A stretch of 64,000 bases of DNA from Begonia masoniana (Eukaryota; Streptophyta; Magnoliopsida; Cucurbitales; Begoniaceae). Position 1 is the first letter of the stretch, and each line of letters opens with the position of its first letter. The notes under the pieces were generated by a model. That model made no database searches, was not told the origin of the DNA, and was given only the letters and a program-made list of their open reading frames with translations. The stretch is from assembly GCA_022432975.1 (NCBI GenBank), contig CM039509.1:18613760-18677759 (forward strand), given 5' to 3'. Positions 10,665-20,883 of the stretch are shown here, piece by piece. The position numbers and the translations under genes are program-made.

Positions 10665-13600
10665 TTATGCAAATAGATCAGGATATCCAGTCATCATATC
10701 CTGCTGTCGTTCCCACGTAGCTTCCTCCACCTCGTGGTTCCGCCATAGGACTTTGACTAGCGGAATCTCTTTGTTGCGCAAGACTTTGGTAGAGTACTCC
10801 AGAATACGTACCGGCTTCACCTCGTAAGTCAAGGTAGGCTGTACCTCGATCTCTGTAGTCTCCACGGCATGAGATGGATCACGTAAACATCTCCGAAGCA
10901 TAGATACGTGGAACACATCATGAATGCCCTCCATAGAAGCCGGAAGATGCAGCCTATACGCCAACTTCCCGATCCTCTTCAGAACAGGAAAGGGCCCCAC
11001 GTACCGAGGGTTTAACTTACCCCTCCTTCCGAATCTCGCAACGCCTTTGAACGGAGAAACTTTAAGGTAAACCTCGTCACCTTCCTCGAACTCTAGCTCT
11101 CTCCGTCTAGTGTCGGCATAGCTCTTCTGCCGGCTCTGAGCTACCTCGATTCGCTGTCTGATAACGGCAATCTTATCTGCCGTTTGCTGTAAGATCTCAG
11201 GACCAACGATGCTGGCCTCGCCAACCTCGTCCCAGTATAATGGAGACCTACACTTTCGACCATATAAAGCCTCATACGGAGCCATGCCGATAGTAGCCTG
11301 GAAGCTGTTGTTATACGAGAACTCAACCAGAGGTAAATATCGGCTCCACGAGCCCTGAAACTCCAGCACACACGCTCTGAGCATATCCTCCACAATCTGA
11401 TTCGTCCTCTCTGTCTGACCATCAGTCTGAGGATGAAACGCTGTGCTGAAATTTAGTTGAGTCCCCATAGCTCGATGTAAACTCTTCCAGAACTTTGACG
11501 TGAATCTAGGATCTCTGTCGGAGACAATAGAAACTGGAACTCCGTTCAGTCTAACGATCTCCTGCACATATAGGTCGGCGAGCTGATCCATGGACGATGT
11601 CATCTTCACAGATAAAAAGTGGGCCGACTTTGTCAATCGATCCACAATAACCCATATGCCGTCATGGCCCTTCGTCGTCCTCGGGAGCCCCACAATAAAA
11701 TCCATAGAGATCTGCTCCCACTTCCACTCCGGAATCGGCAGTGGCAATAACGTCCCGGACGGTCTCTGGTGCTCGGCCTTCACCTGCTGACAGACTAAAC
11801 AGGTCTCAACATACTTGGCCACTTCCCTCTTCAGGTTCGGCCACCAGAAGTGTTGCTTCAAATCCCGGTACATCTTAGTACTTCCCGGGTGCACTGAATA
11901 AGCTGAAGAATGTGCCTCAGCCAAAATATCCTTCTTCAGACTCTCATCGTTAGGCACGTACCACCTGTGCCTGAATCTCAGAATACCATCTGCAGATAAA
12001 TGAAAATCTGACGAATCATCTAGCAACATGCTCGATTGAAGCTCAATACACTCCGCATCATTCTGCTGAGCCTCGCGTATACGATCCAAAATGGTCGGCC
12101 TGAGAGAAATGTTGGTGAGCATACTGGACAACTCTGCCACTATCTCCACGTCGAATCTCTCAATCTCAGACCGCAGCGTAACTGACATCGCTGCCAATGA
12201 AGGCTGACTCGCAGAAGGCACTCTACTCAGAGCATCAGCAACCTTGTTTGCCTTTCCTGGGTGGTACTTGATATCAAAATCATAGTCTTTGACGAACTCA
12301 AGCCACCTGCGTTGCCGCATATTCAGCTCCTTCTGCGTAAATAAGTACTTCAGGCTCTTGTGCTCGGAAAATATCTCGCACTGCTGCCCATACAAGTAAT
12401 GTCTCCATATCTTCAGTGCGAAGACCACAGCTGCTAACTCGAGGTCATGCGTAGGGTAGTTCTGCTCATACGGCTTCAGCTGCCGAGAAGCATAAGAAAC
12501 GACTTTCCCCTCTTGCATCAACACACAACCCAGCCCGACTCCAGACGCATCGCAGTAAATACTGAACCTGACACCCTCAACAGGTAGCGCCAGAACTGGA
12601 GCGGTGGTCAATCTCTGCTTTAACTCTGCAAAACTGTCCTCGCAAGCAGACGACCAAATAAACCTCTCATTCTTCCGAGTCAAGCGTGACAAGGGAAGTG
12701 CGATCTTCGAGAATCCCTGAATAAACTTCAGGTAATAACCGGCCAATCCGAGAAATCCACGCACCTCACGCACGTTCTTCGGCTGTGGCCAATCTCTGAC
12801 CGCCTGGACTTTGCTCGGATCCACAGAAACTCCGTCCTGTGATATGATATGGCCTAGGAAACTCACACTGTCAAGCCAGAACTCGCACTTCGAAAACTTG
12901 GGATATAGCTGGCGCTCACATAAAATCCCCAGAACAATCCGCAGATGCTCCTCGTGCTCTTCCTTAGACTTAGAGTAAATCAGGATATCATCAATAAACA
13001 CCACCACAAACTTGTCCAAGTACTCTCTGAAGACACGGTTCATCAGATCCATGAACGCTGCAGGAGCATTAGTGAGCCCAAAAGACATAACAAGGAACTC
13101 ATAATGCCCATACCTCGTTCGGAACGCCGTCTTCGGTATGTCATCTCTCCGGACCTTCAGCTAATAATAACCCGAGCGCAGGTCGATCCTGGAAAATACT
13201 CGGGCACCTTGTAGCTGATCAAATAGGTCATCTATCCTGGGCAGTGGATATTTGTTCTTCACTGTGAGCTTATTCAGCTCCCTGTAATCGATACACATCC
13301 TGAGAGCCCCGTCTTTCTTTTTGACAAACAGAACGGGCGCACCCCAGGGTGAAACGCTGGGTCGGATGAAACCCTTCTCCAATAACTCGTCAAGCTGAAT
13401 CTTCAGCTCTTTCAACTCGGCTGGTGCTAACCGATATGGATTTTTAAACTTTGGCGTGGTGTCCGGATACACATCAATAATAAACTCAATCTCCCGGTCC
13501 GGCGGTAATCCCGGAAGATCATCAAGGAATATGCCAGAGAACTCTCTGACCACAGGAATGTCGCTCGGCTTCACTCCGCTGAGCAACTGACAATCAAAGA

Positions 13601-14138
13601 CAGAGGCCAAATAAATAGAGCACGCACCTTTGAACTGTTCGTTGACCTCCATAGAATAAGAAATAGGCGAGCTACTCAATCTGCTCATCGCCTGATAAGA
13701 GAACTCAGCTCTATCCGGGGGTCGGAAGGTCACAATCCCGGAGCGACAGTCGATGGTGGCAAAGTGCTGTGCTAGCCAGTCCATCCCCAAAATAAGATCG
13801 TATCGCTCTATGCTCATAACTATCAGGCGAGCATAGAGGGTAATACTCCCCACTGAGACGACATTGCCCTGGAGAATACGATCTGACTGCATATGCTCTC
13901 CCGAAGGCAGCATCACGCTATACTCAACCCCAGCTAACTCAGACTCTAGCCCCAATCTAGCCATACATGTAGTCGATACGAAGGAGTGTGTAGCTCCAGT
14001 ATCCATCAAAGTAAAGACAACAGCACCCATAAGTAAGATGGTACCTGCAATCACGGCAGGCTGAGCCTCATCATCTATGTCGCCAGGCTCTATAAACGCG
14101 AAAACCCTGAGTGTAACCCTCCTCTGATCACCGCCCAA
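10665..14138 (-). pseudogene. A pol: protease, RT, RNase H, integrase, chromodomain
   Basis: In frame with gag, separated by a TGA at 14145-14147, and interrupted by one TAG at 13161-13163, where B and C have Gln (GYYQLK). The protease has [11 protein letters not shown] (Asp near 14003). RT has [10 protein letters not shown] and the catalytic FIDD (about 12996-12985). RNase H has CDASGVG and DLELAA, but SEHKSL where relatives have SDHKSL, so a catalytic Asp is Glu. The integrase has an HHCC finger (VHPGSTK..CLVCQQ) and DDE ([25 protein letters not shown]). The C terminus ([16 protein letters not shown]..) is the chromodomain that directs Tekay elements to marked chromatin. Two nonsense codons apart, it is intact. 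Confidence 0.92.
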
Positions 14139-14144
14139 CTGATC

Positions 14145-15128
14145 TCAGGCCGGATGTGGGCAATCTCTGACAAAATGGCCGACTCCACCACATCTGTAGC
14201 ATTTGTTAGAGCCAACCCTGCACTCTCCACTATGCTCCCTCTGGCACAATGGGCACCATGGTATCTGAGAAGCCCCCTGTATCTGCTTCCCCTTACCCCG
14301 ATCATTACCTCCCTCGAGAGGTCTCTTCACACCCCGCTGCTGTGGCTGGGGCGGTGCTCTGGGCTGCCAACCTCGGCTCTGCGTCTGAGGTCGAATCTCG
14401 CGAAAGAAGCCCTTAGCTGGCTCCCTCGGTCTAACACAAGTGGCTCTGGCAGCCTCAATATCCAGAGCTCTGGCTGTAATATCAGAAAAGGGTACATCAA
14501 TAATACCTGAGACAACCACGTGCATCCGGATCTCCGGATTAAGTCCCTCCATAAACTGGTGCACCTTCTCCTCATTATCGCTGACAAGGCGAGGTGCGAA
14601 TCGTGATAAAGACTCAAATCTCCGAATATAATCTGCAACTGAACCAGTCTGCTTCAGCTGCATAAACTCGTTCCTCTTGGCCACTCTCACCGTGCGGCTG
14701 AAATACTTATCGTAGAATAAAAACTTGAATCGATCCCAAGTCATAACTGATACATCTGTGGTGGACTTGATCGAGTCCCACCAGAAACGAGCGTCCAAAG
14801 CTAAGTGAAATGTAGCATAAGCGACCCTGCTCCCGTTGGCAACCTCTGCGTAATTCAACATGTCCTCCATAACCCTAATCCACTCCTCGGCACGTGTCGG
14901 GTCCGATGACTGGCCCTCGAATACTGGAGGCTGAAGGCTTTGAAACCTCTGCATACCCTGATTACTGGGGACTACCAACTCCTGAGTCCTCTGATTCTCT
15001 CGCTGGTTCTCTCGGTTCACTAAGTCCGAAATTTGTTGTGCTTGCCGGTCCATATGCTGGGACTGGCGGTCTATCAAGTCTGTAAGACGATCCATCGCGT
15101 CGTCTCTAGGATCCCTTCCTCGAGTCAT
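14145..15128 (-). CDS. A gag (capsid and nucleocapsid)
   Basis: 327 codons beginning MTRGRDPRDDAMDRL. The retrotransposon gag domain (about residues 65-190: EEWIRVMEDML, RFWWDS, FYDKYFSRTVR, FMQLKQTGSVADY) forms the particle. A cysteine-rich tail carries CPLCQREHSGEC and a CCHC knuckle CYRCGGVGHFVRDC for RNA binding. The ATG lies about 150 bases 3' of the primer-binding site. The frame ends at TGA 14147-14145 and pol resumes in the same frame, so the stop is either a nonsense mutation of a fused gag-pol (likely, as in B and C) or a readthrough site. Confidence 0.88.
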   Translation of the reverse strand: MTRGRDPRDDAMDRLTDLIDRQSQHMDRQAQQISDLVNRENQRENQRTQELVVPSNQGMQRFQSLQPPVFEGQSSDPTRAEEWIRVMEDMLNYAEVANGSRVAYATFHLALDARFWWDSIKSTTDVSVMTWDRFKFLFYDKYFSRTVRVAKRNEFMQLKQTGSVADYIRRFESLSRFAPRLVSDNEEKVHQFMEGLNPEIRMHVVVSGIIDVPFSDITARALDIEAARATCVRPREPAKGFFREIRPQTQSRGWQPRAPPQPQQRGVKRPLEGGNDRGKGKQIQGASQIPWCPLCQREHSGECRVGSNKCYRCGGVGHFVRDCPHPA

Positions 15129-15277
15129 AGTGTATAAAACTCCTATAAAATTTAAAACAAATAATCTCTAAGAAATAAAATCAAACAAAGCTATAAACAG
15201 ACTTACAGTTGATGAAGGATGTCCGCGTAGTGGCTGTGCAGTCGAGCAGTCTACAGAATCGGTTTTAAAACCCGGGG

Positions 15278-15289
15278 GCTCTGATACCA
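15278..15289 (-). other. A primer-binding site (initiator tRNA-Met)
   Basis: Sense TGGTATCAGAGC, the usual complement of the 3' end of plant initiator methionine tRNA, four bases inside the 5' LTR end. Confidence 0.92.
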
Positions 15290-15293
15290 TAAC

Positions 15294-17915
15294 TGTCACA
15301 CCCCTAATACTGTACCCGCATTTCCCGTATAATCTTTTTTTTTTTTTTTACTTTTTACTTTTCTATGCTTTAAATAAAACTTAATGCGGAATCTAAACCG
15401 AAGTTGAAATCGGAATTAAAACTGAACTTTAAAAGCATTTAAAACAAAACCTTTAATAAATAATTAAAACTAAAACATTTAATAAAACTTTTATAAACAA
15501 TAAAAGAAGGGAGGGCAGAATCGGAATTCTGCCCTCAAAATGCAGCAGCGACCGGGCGCTGCCAATTGCAGCGCACGGTCGCCGTGTGCGCTGCGTGATA
15601 CAGCGCACGATCGCTGCAAATGCAGCGATCAGGCGCTGCATGCGCTGCACAATGCAGCGCACGATCGCTGCATTGTGCGGCGCCTGATCGCTGCACTGCA
15701 GCGATCATTTGCTGCAGCAGCGATCCCCCACGGCGCCCAGTCGCCGAGCTCTCTTTCAGCGATCGCTGGCAGCGATCAGCGCACAGCGCCCGATCGCTGC
15801 AGCTCCTCACTTCTTCCTTACTTCGTTCTTTTCTTTTCTACACTTAGGCTCTCTGGAATTTCGAACTCCAGAGAGCAAATCCCTCGACATCCCTCTCTGG
15901 AATCCGATTCCAGAGAGCACTTTTCTCTTTCTTTTCTTAATCAATTTCTCACCTTTATCACAAATGTCTACAACTTACATCAACCGACTCGCGGCGGACT
16001 TTACGAAGTCCAACTGCGTGGATAGCTCTAAAAACCGAGCTATCCGTAACAACCTACAAACAACATTTCAAAACATTTTCATTTAACTTAAACATTTCAA
16101 CCAAAGCGTTTTTACATACAATTACCAAAACGTTATCTAACCCCTATCCAGATCCAAACAACCTAAATATGTTCTATACAGTTCATTATCAATCCAAAAT
16201 TTCACGAAGAACCCCCAAAACCTTTACATACACCCACCACGGGTCAAAACGCGCCTCGACTGCTCAGCGCACTCCCACGGCCATCATCCATCAGCTGCTC
16301 CTACGTCAGGAGGAGGAATATCATCCTCACCTGGGTCAACGTAACCTAGAACGTCACCTACACCATACAGACACATATGAGATATGGAAATCTCAGTAAG
16401 CTACGTAAATGCAGATGCATGCGTGTCGTGCATATGAAGTTCAGAAAACATGCTCATCAGACATATCAGATCATTTCATACATATTGCCACCGAGATATC
16501 AGCCCTCTAAATGGAAAGGATACATCCCGCGGTCGGACTACCACTTTCGACCTAGAGGAGGGGGGTACATGCTCATAAACCCTACAGCCATGCCTGAGCC
16601 CCATCTCGCGTAACCAGATGATGTGGTATTGGTCAGACCTGGAAATAGTCCACCAATAGATCAAAGTCCCCCCGTACGGGCCACATAGATTTTTCTTTGA
16701 AAACATCGTGTAGAATTCGTTTTCATGTCATTTGAAATACGTGATGCATGAACAGATAATGAACAGAAAGTAAACAATCAACATATATACCATCAAGACC
16801 GAAATAGAATAAACTATAAACCATTTAAACCTAACTACCCAACCGAAAGCGATTTAAAGCAAACAAGTCCTCAGGAATCCTCGATACGACGTCGAAGTAT
16901 GGTGTAGACCGATTGGTCAGAGTAAGTCACGAAGACTTACCTCGAGCGCGCTGAATCTTGAGCTTCGTCCACGAGAGTCGCTACCTAAGGAAATTTCACC
17001 AATTGACGTTAATACGAGCTTAAACTCTTAAATGTCCGAAACTAATAAAATCCTTAACTTAGCTAATCGAAGTTTTACATAACGACTTAATGCTCGAAAA
17101 TCTTGAAATCCATATTACGAGTTATTCTCGAAAACTCGAAAACTTAACAATTTATAACTTTTTCGCAATTTGATTTCTCTTCGTCCAATAACGTCCAATA
17201 CGTTCAATCTATACTTAATCACGGCTAACCTATTAATTACGAGCCCTAAATCGCGTTTCTCGTCGAAACCCTAATTGAAACCCTAACCCTAAATCTAACC
17301 GAGAACTCGAAATAAACGCTCAGAGATTGTAGGTACATACCGAGGATAGCGAGAGGATGAGAAACCGTGAAGAAATCGGAACGAACGGAGGTCGGACGGA
17401 GGTCGGAAATGGTGAAGGTCGCCGGCGGCCGAGAGAGAAGGAAACTCTCTGTCGTGCGATCCAGAGAAGAAAAGAGAGAAAGTGAGGGAGAGAAAGAGAT
17501 TTGTGTTATTTTATAAAAATTGATTTGCAAATTACCATTTTGCCCTTATTTGATTTTTATATTAGTTTCGTCCTTCGTTTCGTTAATCGTCTAACGATTC
17601 GGATACTTGAAAACTTCATATTTTGCCAATAACTCCTATTCATTACCAGGGCTTTATTAAAACTGTCTGTTCACAATTTGGACCTCGTTTGCTATTTTTA
17701 CGAGAATGTCTTTTACTTTATGATAATAGTAATTACTCGGAATATAGCGTCACTATTCCAAAAATTCCCAAAATTTCCTTAAAATTCTAATTAATCGCTA
17801 GGATCGTAATGACGCTTTCTTTTCGTAAATCGGACCTGATTTGACATAATTACAAAAATACCAATAATAATATAATAATAATATAATAAAAGGTCCATAC
17901 AAACCGGATATTACA
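15294..17915 (-). repeat. A 5' LTR
   Basis: 2622 bp, nearly identical to 8001-10624 with a constant offset of 7291 across the hairpins and leader exons. Leader sites fall at exon 1 end 17341, exon 2 16984-16941, exon 3 16357-16284, TATA-like box 17515-17508. As the 5' LTR it should drive the element's transcription. Confidence 0.93.
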
Positions 17916-18184
17916 CCAAATCTGGCCGGTGATCGGAGCTCAAACCCGCTCATCACCCTCGGCCACGAACATAACCGAAAAAGGGGAACAGGAAGACTTA
18001 CCGTTCGGTCCTGTGCACAAAGACGGTCGAAAATGGCAACCCTGGAAGCGCCGCCGTCGTCTAGCCTGAAAACGGCGAGGAATCGTCGGTGCTCATCGCC
18101 CCTCTCCCTCCTTCTCCGATCGGGTCTTCGACGCTCGAGCGCTCGAACCCGAACAACAGAATGACTTCGAGCCATTCTGTTGTT

Positions 18185-18185
<1 letters not shown>

Positions 18186-18243
<58 letters not shown>
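18186..18243. repeat. (AAT)n microsatellite
   Basis: Uninterrupted AAT/ATA repeat, about 19 units, inside the split solo LTR G. Confidence 0.97.
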
Positions 18244-18825
18244 CTATCTATCCTATTAAAACATTACTAACTCCCGTACATTCAGCCATATCGAAACCTC
18301 GTTAAATCTCTCACCTCACCCTCAGTCTAACTCCTCCACTGAAATTCCCGAGCATAATTTAATTAACCCACACCTACAACTTTACGTACGTTAGAGGAAA
18401 ATTTCTCGGGTGTTACAAAGATCCTTACATGGATCAATCTAATTTGGTTCATATAACTAAGATGATCAATAAAATAATGTGCATGTTAAAAGAAAACATA
18501 TACAATGAAAATTAGATAAATAATATAAAAAAGAATGAGACATAAAAATAACTACGTCATTTTATATTGGAATACGTTTCAAAATAACCTTTATGAAACA
18601 ATGTCACGACCCTTACCCGTAATAACGTTTTTTTTTTTTTTTTTTTTTAAAACTTTTACTTTAACTGTACTTAAGGCGGAAATCTCAATCAAAATCGAAA
18701 TCGGAATTAAAATCGAAGTCCATTTAGTAAATCTTTTAAAACAATTACTAAAACAAATAAACTTAAACTTAAAAACAATTAAATTAATTAAATAAATAAA
18801 ATCTTTTTTTTTATATAAAACAACA

Positions 18826-19021
18826 TAGCGATCAGTCGCCCAAAATAAGGGGCGACTGATCGCCCCATAGGCGATTGCAACAGGCGACTAGTCGCCTGTT
18901 GCAAGTCGCCACGCTCTCTGGATGTCTCCAGAGAGCGTCGCCTTTAAATCGCCCAAGAGGCGATTGCTCGCCACCAAGGAGCGAGCAATCGGCATGCTCT
19001 CTGGAATTCCTCCAGAGAGCA
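18826..19021. promoter_or_regulatory. Palindromic island and GCTCTCTGGA hairpins in B LTR
   Basis: Contains GGCGACT/AGTCGCC inverted repeats, a GATTGCTCG..CGAGCAATC hairpin (18962-18990), and two hairpins with 11-base arms: CGCTCTCTGGA/TCCAGAGAGCG (18912-18937) and TGCTCTCTGGA/TCCAGAGAGCA (18995-19021). Right-LTR equivalents are at 25933-25958 and 26016-26042, but the GCGATC part differs there by indels. Confidence 0.8.
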
Positions 19022-19481
19022 CAGCTCCTTTATTCCTTCTACGCCCTGCACTCCCCATTCTAACACAAAACACTCAACAACAAAACATAACCCTCATCAA
19101 CCTCTTCTCCTTTCCCACTACTTCTTCACCCAATTCTTTACATACCTCCATAAAATATCCTCCAAACATAACATTTTACTCGAAAACTCAAAACCCATAA
19201 TTCACGTTAAATACAATCAAATTTTATAAAAACGAACCGCGTGGTTCCGTTTAAAAGTGTAACATTTTCCTTCATGTTAGAAAAACATCAAAACACTACA
19301 AAGTACAACATATTATCTGTTCAGTCATCAAACATCCTAAAACGTATCTAAATGTACTAAAAATCCATCAAATTCACCATTATCCCAACAATACCTAAAA
19401 ACTCTCAAAAATCATCTAACCATGAGTCATCCAGCCTGGCCAAAACATGCTCCGCCGCCACGAGCTCCGCCCATCGACCCT

Positions 19482-20425
19482 CTACGCTTGGTCATCATAA
19501 GGTGGTTCCTCACCTTCGTTCTCGTCACCTACATCATACGATAAATACATTAAGCCTAATGCTTAGTAAGGAGTGTGCTATACATAACATCATATATATG
19601 CATGACATTTGTAAAACAATTTCGTTTCGTTTCGTAAAACCATTTTCTTGCCCCGTGAGAACCATAACTTGCCTCGTGAGAAACATACAATTAGTCCCGT
19701 GAGAAACATACAGTTACTCCCGTGAGAAAGTTACATCATTCAAATGATCGTTATTCAATTCCACATTTCACAAAACATGCTCATAAATAGTTCGTATGCA
19801 CTTTAATAAAACATGATGCATGAGGAATAACATACATAAGGAAAACCTATCGAACGACCACTAACAATTCGCTAAGGCACTACTTAAACTACCCATTTTA
19901 CTACCAACCACTATAACTACTTAATCTCATCACAATCAACATTATCAACATCGTTACAATGTAGGGCCTTAAGGGCCGGAAACCTAACACTCATTTACCT
20001 GGCGTCCTAGATATGCCGAGCACCGTCGTTTGAGCTTGGGTTACCTAGGGCATTCAATAACACATCGTTAATATCGACTCTCAAACATCGAATCTAAACA
20101 AATCGACGTCTCGAGCTAGGACAAATCCTTCTAAAAACTCTAATTCATTTCATTCGGGCATTACATCGAGCACTTGGTGCTCACTAACTTCAAAACCCCA
20201 TTAATGGTGTCCAACCACATTTTCCAACAACCTAATCTTCACATTAAACATCAACAAACACCATTAATCTCCTCCAACAACCTCAATAATCACTAATACA
20301 CCATCGATGAGTAATAAATAAACAACCCTAACGATTTCTAACAAAACCCCTAAATTTCTTCACAAACCTTAAATCAAAATAACTCCAAAAACGACTACCA
20401 ACTTGACTAAAGCATAGGGCTTACT
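19482..20425 (-). promoter_or_regulatory. B 3' LTR spliced-leader architecture
   Basis: Sense is minus. Donor 1 CCAA|GTAAGC (exon 1 ends 20425), acceptor CCCTAG before 20044, exon 2 20044-19999 (46 nt), donor 2 CCAG|GTAAAT, hairpin GGCCCTTAAGGCC then CTACA (19977-19960), branch-like CTTACTAAGCATTAGGCTTA (19570-19551), acceptor GATGTAG before 19528, exon 3 19528-19482 (47 nt). Exons 2 and 3 share one open frame of 30 codons ending TAG with an acidic tail (GDENEGEEPPYDDQA). In the right LTR the sites are 27424, 27043-26998 and 26548-26502, with a stronger donor TAG|GTAAGT. Confidence 0.62.
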
Positions 20426-20868
20426 TGGAGGGTTGATTTGATGAAGAAACTTGAAGGAAAACCGCCAAGAACGGAAGAGTTGGTCGATCGATGGAGATGG
20501 CGATGAAGAAAAGAGGAAAATCGCCAAAGGGAGAAGGAAAGGGAAGGCTCGCGTGAGGGAGAGGAAAAGTGAGGAAAGAGAGAGAGGATTTCATGTTTTT
20601 ATTAAAATTTTGACTTCCAAAATTACCTAAATGCCCTTAGTTTATTTCCTTAGCTCAAATCGTTATTTCTTCTATCGATTTAACTTCTCCAAAATTCCCT
20701 TATTCCTCCAAATATTCCTATTCATTCGCAGGGTTCCAACGAAACCTTCCGTTCACCATTTGGACTTAATTTATTATTTCTACAAATCATAACCCTATAA
20801 CTGATTAAAATATTAAAATTTGAAACTTAAAGCTCGAAATTCCTAAAACGAATTTCTCGGGTGTTACA

Positions 20869-20881
20869 TCCTACCCTCCTT
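20869..20881 (-). other. B polypurine tract
   Basis: Sense AAGGAGGGTAGGA directly before the 3' LTR. Confidence 0.85.
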
Positions 20882-20883
20882 AT

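Larger units (their letters stand above)
8001..17915 (-). mobile_element. Complete Ty3/gypsy Tekay (Del) chromovirus A
   Basis: LTRs at 8001-10624 and 15294-17915 have TG...CA ends and are nearly identical by eye. The perfect target duplication CCAAA is at 7996-8000 and 17916-17920. The coding strand is minus, so the 5' LTR is the right one. The order is gag, protease, RT, RNase H, integrase, chromodomain. It is inserted in solo LTR G. High LTR similarity and only two stops in gag-pol mark it as one of the younger insertions here. Confidence 0.95.
5994..18417 (-). mobile_element. Solo LTR, Tekay-type family G, split by element A
   Basis: The two halves are 5994-8000 and 17921-18417, about 2.5 kb when joined. 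The plus-strand ends are TGTAACGCC... and ...CGGGTGTTACA, giving TG...CA. Perfect 5-bp duplications AAGAT flank it (5989-5993 and 18418-18422). No internal region or second LTR exists, so it is a solo LTR left by LTR-LTR recombination. Its sense strand is minus, judged from its similarity to B: the sense LTR starts TGTAACACCCGAGAAA. Element A inserted into it later, duplicating CCAAA. It carries the conserved leader splice architecture and three tandem-like copies of a segment ending in GGACGGCC or AGACGGCC (6826-7034). Confidence 0.88.
18602..20868 (-). repeat. B 3' LTR
   Basis: 2267 bp. A long T run follows the first bases (18628-18648), then a palindromic GCGATCAGTCGCC / GGCGACTGATCGCC island (18826-18990) with GCTCTCTGGA hairpins, tandem CCCGTGAGAAA.CATAC units (19650-19730), and the leader exons. 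Confidence 0.92.

Noticed and set aside
14145..14147. Programmed stop-codon readthrough between gag and pol in A
   Set aside because: Possible, but B and C have no stop at this point and A has another plain nonsense codon at 13161, so a mutation is simpler.
17798..18175. 125-codon minus ORF starting MARSHSVVRVRAL
   Set aside because: It spans the A-G junction and includes the A LTR end, so the full ORF is an accident; only its first part could be exon 1 of the G leader.
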